44,183 bases of DNA from an uncultured Flavobacteriales bacterium. GTDB taxonomy: Bacteria > Bacteroidota > Bacteroidia > Flavobacteriales_G > Salibacteraceae. The position numbers and the translations under genes were made by a program. The stretch is taken from contig CAJXNO010000020.1 in the NCBI GenBank assembly GCA_913057205.1, positions 1 to 44,183 on the forward strand, in the 5' to 3' direction. The notes below the pieces were generated by a model. That model searched no databases, had not been told where the DNA came from, and was given only the letters and a program-made list of their open reading frames with translations. Shown piece by piece: positions 32,390 through 40,000 of this stretch; the stretch's first letter is position 1, and each line of letters begins with the position of its first letter.

Positions 32390-34213
32390 CTACCGAGAAG
32401 ACTGCAGGGCCTGCGCACGTTGGAAGTATTGCGCTGCACGTTCTCCTTGTCCGAGGGCTTGATATGAAAGCCCTAGGTACTGCTGATAGCTCGCGTTGTT
32501 GGGTGCCAATTGCGCCGCTTGCAGCAGGTATTTGATGGCCTCTTCATGTCGACCGAGCATACCATTAACCGCACCGGCATTGCCCAAGGCATCCACGTAA
32601 TAGGGATTCAGCGCAATCGCTTTTTTATAGCACTCCAGCGCGGCTTCATATTGTTGCGTTGCCACATAGGAACCTGCTAGGTTGTTCCAACCGGCATCAT
32701 CACCCGGTGATCGCTCCAGCACTTCCTCATACCGCCGAATGGCCTCTTGGTGATTGCCGAGGCGGTAGTGCACCAAAGCGATCTGTCCTTTTGCCAGGTT
32801 ATAGTTTGGCTTGATCTCTAAGGCCCGTTCAAAGCTGCGTTTAGCGTCGTTGAGTAAACGTTGCTTTTCTGCAGGATTGCTTGCTTTCATGGCTTTCACC
32901 TTCATCGTTTCCAGCCCAAAGTTGTAATGCGCTTTGCAGGAGGTTTGCAAGACCTCCATGTCGGCAGCGTAGAGGTCATAGCTGCTTTTCCATGCTGGAT
33001 TACGTGCGTACGAAATCGCACCGTAAAGGACCAACAGACCCGCGAGTGCAGCCTTACTAACCATCGCTTGCCTTATCCGAGCAAGCCCGACTCCGAAGGC
33101 TACAGCAAGGGCCAATGATGAAAAGAAGGTGAAACGCTCAGCGAACATGGCTCCGATGATCACAAGGGTGTTGGAGTAGAGTGCCATGGAGATGATGAAG
33201 TATGCGGATAAGAAGGCCCAAATGGATTTGCTTTTCCAGCCTTTTGCAATCAGGAAGATCAAAAGAGCTCCAAGAAGGATTCCGGCCCAGGTATACCCAT
33301 CGCCCAAGCTCCCGGCCTGAATGGTATCATACGCGTATTCATAGGCAAACGGGAGGGGGTAGACCAACTTTTGTACGTACAAGGCAATCAGTTTGAATCC
33401 CGTTAACCAGCGCTCAATAAGTTCGTACTGAACCATGGGGTTGTCTACCGTTGAAGGCGTCAAACTCGCTGTGATTCCTCCCAATACGGCCGCTCGGGTA
33501 ATCAGGTATATCCCGGTTCCTATCAGCAATGGAAGCGATGGTTTTAGCCATGCCTTAGGTGGCATAGACCGGAAAAACCAAAGGCTTAATGGAACGATGG
33601 CAACGAATGAGATCAAACCTTCCTTGGTGAACATACCAGCTGTGAAGAGCAGTCCAGCGTAAAGTAGCTGCTTGGTTTTTTGCTCATCAACATATTGAAG
33701 GATGAGCAACCAGGCCGCAGCACCCAAAAGCAGAGAAAGGATCTCATCGAGGCTTTTGATGTTGGCCACAACTTCGGTGTGTAAGGGGATCACTGCGAAG
33801 ATCAAGGCAGCATACAAGGCGATCTTTTCGTCTTGGAGCAGCGCTCGAAGTAAGAAGAAGAGTACCACGCACAGCAAGCCGTAGAGCAACACGTTGAAGA
33901 TATGCGCAAAGCCCGGACTATTCGGTGCAAGCTGCCATTGCAGCGCAAAGAAACTTAGGGTAAGCGGGCGATACAGTGTCCCGGAATCATTCCAATAACC
34001 ATCCCGGTACGATGTGGTCCAAATATCGCCCAAGCCGCTCAGTCCCGCATTTACGTAACGGTTTTCAGATACCACAGAGATGTCATCGAGTACGTATCCA
34101 TGCTGAAACGTATTGGAGTACACCGCAATCGCAACCGCAAGGATCATCCCGATCTCCTTCCACGGAAGAGCACCCTTCACTGCCTTTGTTTTTTGAGCCT
34201 TTACCCGGACCAT
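32390..34213 (-). CDS. TMTC-like membrane glycosyltransferase with TPR tail
   Basis: A 607-residue inner-membrane protein. After a helix (IGMILAVAIAVYSNTF) comes the loop YVLDDISVV with Asp43-Asp44, a GT-C-type catalytic signature, then FRPLTLSF-like sequence (YRPLTLSFFALQW) typical of TMTC/PMT relatives. About ten further hydrophobic helices follow to residue ~400. The end (about 425-607) consists of TPR repeats such as AKGQIALVHYRLGNHQEAIRRYEEVL and AGAVNGMLGRHEEAIKYLLQAAQLAP. By analogy it transfers a sugar from a lipid carrier to exported proteins; bacterial members are hardly studied. Standing alone, 86 bases before the SpoIIE-type gene. Confidence 0.8.
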   Translation of the reverse strand: MVRVKAQKTKAVKGALPWKEIGMILAVAIAVYSNTFQHGYVLDDISVVSENRYVNAGLSGLGDIWTTSYRDGYWNDSGTLYRPLTLSFFALQWQLAPNSPGFAHIFNVLLYGLLCVVLFFLLRALLQDEKIALYAALIFAVIPLHTEVVANIKSLDEILSLLLGAAAWLLILQYVDEQKTKQLLYAGLLFTAGMFTKEGLISFVAIVPLSLWFFRSMPPKAWLKPSLPLLIGTGIYLITRAAVLGGITASLTPSTVDNPMVQYELIERWLTGFKLIALYVQKLVYPLPFAYEYAYDTIQAGSLGDGYTWAGILLGALLIFLIAKGWKSKSIWAFLSAYFIISMALYSNTLVIIGAMFAERFTFFSSLALAVAFGVGLARIRQAMVSKAALAGLLVLYGAISYARNPAWKSSYDLYAADMEVLQTSCKAHYNFGLETMKVKAMKASNPAEKQRLLNDAKRSFERALEIKPNYNLAKGQIALVHYRLGNHQEAIRRYEEVLERSPGDDAGWNNLAGSYVATQQYEAALECYKKAIALNPYYVDALGNAGAVNGMLGRHEEAIKYLLQAAQLAPNNASYQQYLGLSYQALGQGERAAQYFQRAQALQSSR

Positions 34214-34437
34214 AGGTTTATGTAGAGGGTCTAAAGTAAGAAGTTTGGGGATAGATATTAGCTATCAGCTATCAGCTATCAGCTGTCGGCTATCAGCTGT
34301 CTAAAGTCGCAAGTCACAAGGCTTAAGGGGGGAGCAGTGTGTATAAGTTGCATGTAGCTACGATTAGCAATTCGTCACCAAACTCAATCCCCTCCCAAGA
34401 GGAGAATTTTAATATGGTAACAATGAGAATCTAGTGC
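34214..34437. other. Gene-free stretch with degenerate repeats
   Basis: No credible ORF. It holds a heptanucleotide block (34261-34302), a segment AAAGTCGCAAGTCACAAGGCTTAAGGGGGG-like (34303-34332; similar to 29798-29819) and CCCCTCCCAAGAGGAG, which resembles the C-rich core of the direct repeat at 30193. It is thus made of the same repeat material as 29734-30547. Confidence 0.6.
34261..34302. repeat. Heptanucleotide repeat block F (6 units)
   Basis: Six 7-base units: GCTATCA three times, GCTGTCG, GCTATCA, GCTGTCT. Same GCYANNN-like form as blocks A-E, 4 kb away. Confidence 0.8.
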
Positions 34438-34467
34438 AAAAAAAAAGGCCGGCACAAGGCCGACCTT
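34438..34467 (-). terminator. Intrinsic terminator of the EGF-like lipoprotein gene
   Basis: On the minus strand GGTCGGC and GCCGGCC pair (one G-U) around a 5-base loop, followed by a run of nine T. It lies 24 bases after the stop of the gene at 34491. Confidence 0.85.
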
Positions 34468-34490
34468 CTTCTCAAAGTGAGAAGTATTTC

Positions 34491-35063
34491 TTACTGCTTG
34501 GTCCAAGTTGCAGTACAAGCATCTACGTTACCATCTGGATCAATCACAGAGTAGTTCCAAGACATAGTACCAGCGTCACCGTTGAAAGTACCGCTTCCGC
34601 TTACTTTCCAACCGTCAGAATCTGGCTCTTGCTCAGCGATGGTGATGTTGTCTCCATCTACAGTAGCTTCTACAGAGTTAACGAAGATCGCCCAGAAGTT
34701 GCTGATACGGATCACGTCAGCAGAAGCTGAACCAGCTGTAACAGATACTTCGTAGTTATCTTGTCCTGAAGCAGAACAGTTGTCAGTAACAGCGTATGAA
34801 GCGATCATGTCTTCACGAGACTCAATGGAACAAGCGTCGCCTTCGTAACCAGCTTCGCAATCACATGCTGTACCAGAGAAGGTTCCGTTTACACACTCAA
34901 CGTCACAAGCATCGCCAAAGTAGTTGTCAGCACACTCGCAAACACCTTCAACACAGGTACCGCCGTTGTTACAAACAACATCCTTACACTCGTCAGTACA
35001 AGAAGTAAGGCTAAACGTTGTCGCTCCAACAAGAGCAACAAGGAACAAGTTGATTTTTCTCAT
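34491..35063 (-). CDS. EGF-like domain lipoprotein 1
   Basis: A 190-residue lipoprotein with signal MRKINLFLVALVGATTFSLTSC (Cys22), followed by TDE, an acidic start that suggests surface export. Two or so EGF-like modules follow (ECKDVVCNNGGTCVEGVCECADNYFGDAC; CVNGTFSGTACDCEAGYEGDAC). The last ~120 residues form a Cys-poor beta-rich domain (MIASYAVTDNCSASGQDNYEV .. GTMSWNYSVIDPDGNVDACTATW). Strong signals surround it: a TTG/TATTTTTG promoter and a T9 terminator, and its codons are biased to GAA, GTT, GCT, so high expression is inferred. A related gene lies just upstream. Ligand or role unknown. Confidence 0.85.
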   Translation of the reverse strand: MRKINLFLVALVGATTFSLTSCTDECKDVVCNNGGTCVEGVCECADNYFGDACDVECVNGTFSGTACDCEAGYEGDACSIESREDMIASYAVTDNCSASGQDNYEVSVTAGSASADVIRISNFWAIFVNSVEATVDGDNITIAEQEPDSDGWKVSGSGTFNGDAGTMSWNYSVIDPDGNVDACTATWTKQ

Positions 35064-35089
35064 AATCTAGTAGAATTTGAATTATGCGC

Positions 35090-35121
35090 CAAAAATAAGG
35101 GAATTGCACGTTTGGCGTCAA
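35090..35121 (-). promoter_or_regulatory. Promoter of EGF-like lipoprotein 1
   Basis: Minus strand: TTG (35119-35121), 21 bases, then TATTTTTG (35090-35097), matching the Bacteroidota TTG/TAnnTTTG pattern. The -7 box ends 26 bases before the ATG. Confidence 0.65.
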
Positions 35122-35140
35122 GTACGGACGAACTTCGATC

Positions 35141-35172
35141 AAAAAAAAGCGCTACCCAATGAGGATAGCGCT
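35141..35172 (-). terminator. Intrinsic terminator of EGF-like lipoprotein 2
   Basis: Minus strand AGCGCTATCC pairs with GGGTAGCGCT (10 bp, one G-U) around a 5-base loop, followed by eight T. Confidence 0.87.
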
Positions 35173-35195
35173 CCAATTGATTTGAAATCAAGTAA

Positions 35196-35897
35196 TTAAT
35201 TCGCGCTGTAGTCCAAGTAGCATTCGGTTGAACCTCCGGAAATGCTGCGGATGATCGTTAGGTTGAATCCGCCGTTGACCATAGCAGCAGGTTGATCAGA
35301 TTCAACCGTGAACTGCGTGCCGTTTTCATCCCTAACCTTTTGATTTGGGATGGTCAAACGATTGCCGTCGATGATCAGTCCATATCCTTTGGTATCGCCG
35401 AAACCGGTTAGGTTGGTTATGCCAACATAACTTACATCAATGCCAATGCTGTCAGCCTCTGGGTGCTCCATTGAAGTGATCTCTGATGTCACGGTGCGTT
35501 CAGTACAACCCGTTACATCAACAGAGTACGCACCGATCCAAGCCAGACGCATTTCGTTCGTACATCCGTCTGAGTCCCAGCCAGGGTAACAGTCACAAGA
35601 AGTAGATGAGCTGATGTAACGTCCGTTCTTGCAATAGTTAGCACAGTCTGCTCCTCGGTAGAAAGGTTCACAATCACACTCACCATCTATACAAACACCT
35701 TCGTTGAGGCAGGTCACGTTGTTGGTGACACACTTGTCTTCTACTTCGCAAGAGCTTCCAGAAAAGCCTGCAGGACACTCGCAAGTTCCGTCTTCGCATA
35801 CGCCCCCGTTTAAACAGGTGACGTCTTTGCATTCATTGCAGCTGGTGAGCTGCATCACGGCGAATACCGCGATCACATGGGTAAATAAGTTCTTCAT
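35196..35897 (-). CDS. EGF-like domain lipoprotein 2
   Basis: A 233-residue lipoprotein with signal MKNLFTHVIAVFAVMQLTSC (Cys20) followed by NE. It has two clear EGF-like modules (CKDVTCLNGGVCEDGTCECPAGFSGSSC; CVTNNVTCLNEGVCIDGECDCEPFYRGADC) and a third Cys-rich piece (YCKNGRYISSSTSCDCYPGWDSDGC). A beta-rich C-terminal domain starts LAWIGAYSVDVTGC and ends ECYLDYSAN. The order and the first EGF motif match lipoprotein 1, so the two are tandem paralogues with an added module here. Each has its own terminator, which indicates separate transcription. Role unknown; adhesion or matrix binding is a guess. Confidence 0.83.
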   Translation of the reverse strand: MKNLFTHVIAVFAVMQLTSCNECKDVTCLNGGVCEDGTCECPAGFSGSSCEVEDKCVTNNVTCLNEGVCIDGECDCEPFYRGADCANYCKNGRYISSSTSCDCYPGWDSDGCTNEMRLAWIGAYSVDVTGCTERTVTSEITSMEHPEADSIGIDVSYVGITNLTGFGDTKGYGLIIDGNRLTIPNQKVRDENGTQFTVESDQPAAMVNGGFNLTIIRSISGGSTECYLDYSAN

Positions 35898-36031
35898 ACG
35901 GTTTAGATTTTGTCTGATAAACGCTAAAGCTGCTCATTCGTGGCTGGCATCACAAGACTTTTACGACGAAACCATGAAAATAATAGACGAGGACGATCGT
36001 ATATCTACATTTGACCCCTCATCTTCCGTGC

Positions 36032-38008
36032 ATGAATTTTTACAGAAAATCGCTCACAGACGAAGCCTTGAAAGAGGCCTATCATAAGCTTGTTCTTCCT
36101 CGACAGATCGAGGAAAAGATGCTCATTTACCTGCGACAGGGGAAAATCTCCAAGTGGTTCTCTGGCTATGGACAGGAGGCCATCAGTGTTGGCGCCGCTT
36201 GGTCGATGGATGACGATGAGTACATCCTCACCATGCACCGAAACCTGGGGGTGTTCACTACACGTCAGGTAGCGTTAGATCGACTCTTTGCGCAGTTTCA
36301 AGGTAAAGAAGAAGGCTTCACCAAAGGACGCGACCGTTCCTTTCACTTCGGTGCTCCTGAACATAAGATCGTTGGAATGATCTCTCACCTCGGTCCGCAA
36401 TTGGGCATAGCTGATGGCATTGCGCTTGCTCATCTGCTTGACAAGAATCAGAAGTCTACCTTGGTTTTTACGGGGGATGGTGGTGCGAGCGAAGGTGATT
36501 TTCACGAGGCCCTGAACGTTGCAGCCGTTTGGGACCTTCCGGTGATCTTTTTGGTTGAGAATAACCAATGGGGACTGAGCACTCCGAGCAATGAGCAGTT
36601 CAGGTGCGAGCAGTTCATTGATAAGGGCATCGGTTATGGAATGGAAACCGTGCAGGTTGACGGCAATAACCTGTTAGAGGTTTACCATGCCGTGCAAGAG
36701 ATCAAGGCGTCGCAAAAAGAACGCCCCCGTCCGTTTTTATTGGAATGCATCACCTTCAGGATGCGTGGACATGAAGAGGCGAGCGGCACCAAGTACTACC
36801 CGGAGGGTTTGCAAGATGAATGGGCACAGAAAGATCCTGTGAGCAATTTTGAGCGCTACTTGCTTGAGTTGGGTGTGATGCAGGAGAAAGACTTTGAGCA
36901 GATCAAGAAGCACATGAAGGATGATATTTCCGCTGCTTTTGAACAAGCGCTGACCTATGATCCTGTGCAAGCGAGCATCAGTCGCGAGCTTGACGACCTG
37001 TTTGCAGATGCTCCGAACGAAGTACACGCTCCAAAGGCCGAACGCACTTCTAAACGCTTTGTAGATGCGATTGCAGATGGTTTAAAAACTGCTATGGTTC
37101 GGCACGGTAACTTGGTTTTGATGGGGCAAGACATCGGTGCCTATGGTGGGGTGTTTAAGGTCACAGAAGGCCTCCATGAATCGTTTGGCGGTGATCGCGT
37201 ACGCAATACGCCGTTGTGTGAGTCAGCCATTGTGGGAGCTGGGCTCGGGTTGAGCATTTGTGGGAAGAAAGCAATGGTGGAGATGCAGTTCTCTGATTTC
37301 GTCACGTGTGGCTTCAACCAGATCGCGAATAATCTAGCGAAGATCCACTGGCGTTGGGGCCAACAAGCCGATGTGGTCATACGTATGCCAACTGGAGCTG
37401 GGGTTGGAGCCGGGCCATACCATTCGCAATCTACCGAAGCATGGTTCTTTCACGTTCCAGGGCTTAAGATTCTCTACCCATCAACACCAGAGGATGCCAA
37501 AGGATTGCTGCTCGCTGCATTTGAAGATCCAAACCCCGTATTGTTTTTTGAACACAAGTACCTCTACCGCAGCCTAACGGGCGAAGTGCCCGCTGGATTT
37601 TACACGACGCCCATTGGAAAGGCGCGCCAGGTGAGGGTGGGTGATGATGTCTCCATCATTACATACGGCTTAGGTGTGCAGTGGGCAGAGGCAGCCGCAA
37701 ATGATTACCCGGATCACTCCTTCGATATTTTAGATCTCCGTTCATTGGCACCGCTGGATTGGGATGCCATCGAGGCTTCTGTGAAGCGCACCGGTAAGGT
37801 GATGCTCCTGCACGAAGACACGCTGGTAGGCGGAGTAGGAGCAGAACTCGCTGCACAGATCGCAGAGCATTGCTTTGAATACCTGGATGCACCCATCGCT
37901 CGTTGTGCTAGCCTTGATACGCCCGTTCCTTTTGCCGAAGCATTGGAACAACAATTCTTGGCATCTGCACGCATCAAAGATCAATTACAGAAGCTGCTTG
38001 ATTATTAA
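36032..38008 (+). CDS. Branched-chain-type 2-oxoacid dehydrogenase E1, alpha and beta subunits fused
   Basis: A 658-residue thiamine-diphosphate enzyme from ATG 36032. Residues ~1-330 are the E1-alpha part with the ThDP motif GDGGASEGDFHEALN..NN at 148-178, preceded by HLGPQLGIADGIALA. Residues ~345-658 are the E1-beta part: MGQDIGAYGGVFKVT, NTPLCESAIVGAGLGLS, MEMQFSDF-like sequence VEMQFSDFVTCGFNQI, PTGAGVGAGPYHSQSTEAWFFHVPGLKILYPSTPEDAKG and LEHKYLYR-like FFEHKYLYR. It decarboxylates branched-chain 2-oxoacids and passes the acyl group to an E2 lipoyl protein. One-chain versions are usual in Bacteroidota. E2 and E3 are not in the window. Confidence 0.9.
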   Translation: MNFYRKSLTDEALKEAYHKLVLPRQIEEKMLIYLRQGKISKWFSGYGQEAISVGAAWSMDDDEYILTMHRNLGVFTTRQVALDRLFAQFQGKEEGFTKGRDRSFHFGAPEHKIVGMISHLGPQLGIADGIALAHLLDKNQKSTLVFTGDGGASEGDFHEALNVAAVWDLPVIFLVENNQWGLSTPSNEQFRCEQFIDKGIGYGMETVQVDGNNLLEVYHAVQEIKASQKERPRPFLLECITFRMRGHEEASGTKYYPEGLQDEWAQKDPVSNFERYLLELGVMQEKDFEQIKKHMKDDISAAFEQALTYDPVQASISRELDDLFADAPNEVHAPKAERTSKRFVDAIADGLKTAMVRHGNLVLMGQDIGAYGGVFKVTEGLHESFGGDRVRNTPLCESAIVGAGLGLSICGKKAMVEMQFSDFVTCGFNQIANNLAKIHWRWGQQADVVIRMPTGAGVGAGPYHSQSTEAWFFHVPGLKILYPSTPEDAKGLLLAAFEDPNPVLFFEHKYLYRSLTGEVPAGFYTTPIGKARQVRVGDDVSIITYGLGVQWAEAAANDYPDHSFDILDLRSLAPLDWDAIEASVKRTGKVMLLHEDTLVGGVGAELAAQIAEHCFEYLDAPIARCASLDTPVPFAEALEQQFLASARIKDQLQKLLDY

Positions 38009-38013
38009 TTTTG
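38006..38013 (+). promoter_or_regulatory. Possible -7 box for the DUF4920 gene
   Basis: TAATTTTG matches TAnnTTTG perfectly, 26 bases before the ATG at 38040, and overlaps the TAA stop of the E1 gene. No TTG is seen at the expected distance upstream. Confidence 0.4.
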
Positions 38014-38039
38014 CAGCGCAAAAAGCAAAACCCATTAGC

Positions 38040-38642
38040 ATGAAGAAATTATTTATCGTACCGCTCATGATGCTCGCAGTAGCATGTAGCGGAGAAAAAG
38101 CAAAAGAAGCTGCAACAGAGGCAGTAGAGCAGGAGTCAGAAGAAACAGACAATGAGGTTTCTGTTGCCCTATTTGGCGAAGAAATCACGGAAGACGGTGC
38201 ACAAGACATCAGCAGTGTTGCAGGCAACATGACTGGAAAGGATTCAATGAACGTAAAATTAGCCGGACGTGTGGAGAAGGTCTGCCAAGTGAAAGGCTGC
38301 TGGATGACCATGGCCTACGGTGAAGGCGAATCTATGCGTATTTCGTTCCGCGACTATGGTTTCTTCGTACCAAAGGACATCGATGGTAAGGACGTAGTGG
38401 TTGAAGGTACCGTATATATGGAAACTACCAGTGTAGAAGACCTGAAGCATTTCGCTGAAGACGAAGGCTTATCAGCCGAAGAGATCGCAAATATTACTGA
38501 GCCTGAAACAGCACTCACCTTCGTAGCTGATGGTGTTATTGTGAAGGATTACGCTCCAACCATGCAGGAGGATGCAGGTGAGGCGCATGACCATGATCAC
38601 GACCACGACCACGGTGACCACGACCATGATGACGCAGGCTAA
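38040..38642 (+). CDS. DUF4920 lipoprotein with His/Asp-rich tail
   Basis: A 200-residue predicted lipoprotein from ATG 38040. The signal is MKKLFIVPLMMLAVAC with Cys16, followed by a Glu/Lys/Ala-rich linker (about 17-45). The DUF4920 domain covers ~50-165: VKLAGRVEKVCQVKGCWMTMAYGEGESMRI, DYGFFVPKDIDGKDVVVEGTV. The two Cys in CQVKGC are conserved in the family as I recall. The protein ends in a metal-binding-type tail HDHDHDHDHGDHDHDDAG, which would bind Zn, Ni or Cu. Function is unknown; a periplasmic metal store or sensor is a guess. It ends in a terminator shared with the convergent ndh end. Confidence 0.8.
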   Translation: MKKLFIVPLMMLAVACSGEKAKEAATEAVEQESEETDNEVSVALFGEEITEDGAQDISSVAGNMTGKDSMNVKLAGRVEKVCQVKGCWMTMAYGEGESMRISFRDYGFFVPKDIDGKDVVVEGTVYMETTSVEDLKHFAEDEGLSAEEIANITEPETALTFVADGVIVKDYAPTMQEDAGEAHDHDHDHDHGDHDHDDAG

Positions 38643-38659
38643 AGCCTGAGAAAGAATAC

Positions 38660-39970
38660 TTAATCGGAAGCCCGATCGCCTTGGTTGTCGGGCTTCTGTT
38701 TTATCACCAGTCGCAAGCTCTGGTCAAATGTGATGTAGTTCCACATCCACTCTAAGTAAATCATAAGCTTGTTCTTCACCCCTAGAATCGCCATTAGGTG
38801 CACAAAGAGCCAGAAAACCCACGCAAAGAATCCTTTGAAGTGGAACCAAGGAAGATCAACCACGGCTTTGTTTCTGCCAACTGTAGCCATTGAACCCAGG
38901 TCCTTGTACTTGAGAGGCTTCCATGCTTTTCCTGGCTGATCGCCCTTGAGGTTTTCTACTAACCGATCCGCTTGCTGTATGGCCACTTGAGCTACTTGGG
39001 GATGTCCACGCTCGTGACCTTCACCTTCCATCAGGGCAATATCACCGATGGCAAAGACAGCATCAAGCCCTTTTACTCGGTTGAATGGATCAACGGAGAT
39101 CCGACCATTCGGCGCAATAAGTTGTTCTAGAATTCCCTTCACCGGGTTGCCTTTTATGCCCGCTGCCCAAATCAAGGTTCGGGTTGGATAGCGTTCACCC
39201 TCCTTCGTTTCTGCTATGCGTCCATCATAGGCAGACACCACCGTATGCGATGAGACCTTCACGCCCAAAGATGCTAAGAAGCGCTTTGCCTTTTCTCCTG
39301 ATGCTTCACTCATTCCGTTGAGTAAGCGAGGAGTGCCTTCCAACAAGGCAATTTGCATCCGATCGAAGTCGAGTTCTGGATAATCGCCAGGTAGTACATA
39401 GCGCTTCATTTCGGCCAGTGCTCCTGCTACTTCGGTTCCCGTAGGACCGCCACCTACGATCACCACATTCATCAAGGCATCGATCTCTGAGGGGTCATCG
39501 CTGATCAAGGCATGTTCAAAGCATTGCAACATGTGGTTTCTGAGCAACAAGGCCTCTTGCACGGATTTCATCGGGTAGGCGTGGTGTTCAATGGACCGAT
39601 TGCCGAAGTAATTCGTGTCAGCTCCTGTGGCGATTACCAAATGATCATAACGAACGGAACCGATGCTTGTGTGTACGCGTTTTTCATCTAGGTTGATCCG
39701 CTCAATGTCGGCCATTCTAAAGTGCAGGTTATTGTGCCCATGAAACGCCTTGCGAATCGGGAATGAAATGGAACTCGGCGTCAATCCTGCCGTTGCTACT
39801 TGGTAGAACAAAGGCTGAAACTGGTGAAAGTTATTCTTATCGATCAATACGACTTGATACGGAGAACGCTTCAAACGAGTAGCCAGGCGCATGCCGGCAA
39901 ACCCCGCTCCTAGGATAACAATCCTTGGTTGATCGGTAGTGGGGATGCTTGCTTCCACAAAGGGAAGCAT
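38660..39970 (-). CDS. ndh: Type II NADH:quinone oxidoreductase (NDH-2)
   Basis: A 436-residue FAD enzyme of the NDH-2 family, which passes electrons from NADH to the quinone pool without pumping protons. The FAD Rossmann motif is GAGFAG at residues 21-26 (IVILGAGFAGMRLATRL), then FQPLFYQVATAGLTPSSIS. The NADH site is VVIVGGGPTGTEVAGALAEM, and IWAAGIKGNP and FAIGDIA complete the fold. A C-terminal membrane-binding region (FKGFFAWVFWLFVHLMAILGVKNKLMIYLEWMWNY) is typical. The last codons form part of the + strand terminator hairpin at 38667-38696. Confidence 0.92.
   Translation of the reverse strand: MLPFVEASIPTTDQPRIVILGAGFAGMRLATRLKRSPYQVVLIDKNNFHQFQPLFYQVATAGLTPSSISFPIRKAFHGHNNLHFRMADIERINLDEKRVHTSIGSVRYDHLVIATGADTNYFGNRSIEHHAYPMKSVQEALLLRNHMLQCFEHALISDDPSEIDALMNVVIVGGGPTGTEVAGALAEMKRYVLPGDYPELDFDRMQIALLEGTPRLLNGMSEASGEKAKRFLASLGVKVSSHTVVSAYDGRIAETKEGERYPTRTLIWAAGIKGNPVKGILEQLIAPNGRISVDPFNRVKGLDAVFAIGDIALMEGEGHERGHPQVAQVAIQQADRLVENLKGDQPGKAWKPLKYKDLGSMATVGRNKAVVDLPWFHFKGFFAWVFWLFVHLMAILGVKNKLMIYLEWMWNYITFDQSLRLVIKQKPDNQGDRASD
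38667..38701 (+). terminator. Terminator of the DUF4920 gene, inside the ndh 3' end
   Basis: GAAGCCCGA (38667-38675) pairs with TCGGGCTTC (38688-38696), followed by TGTTTTAT. The hairpin lies within the last codons of the convergent ndh gene. Confidence 0.7.
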
Positions 39971-40000
39971 TTCAATTTCGTAGCAAAGCGATTCTGTACT

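Noticed and set aside
37875-38039. N-terminal extension of the DUF4920 gene into the E1 gene
   Set aside because: A proper lipoprotein signal begins at 38040; the extension overlaps the E1 coding sequence in another frame.
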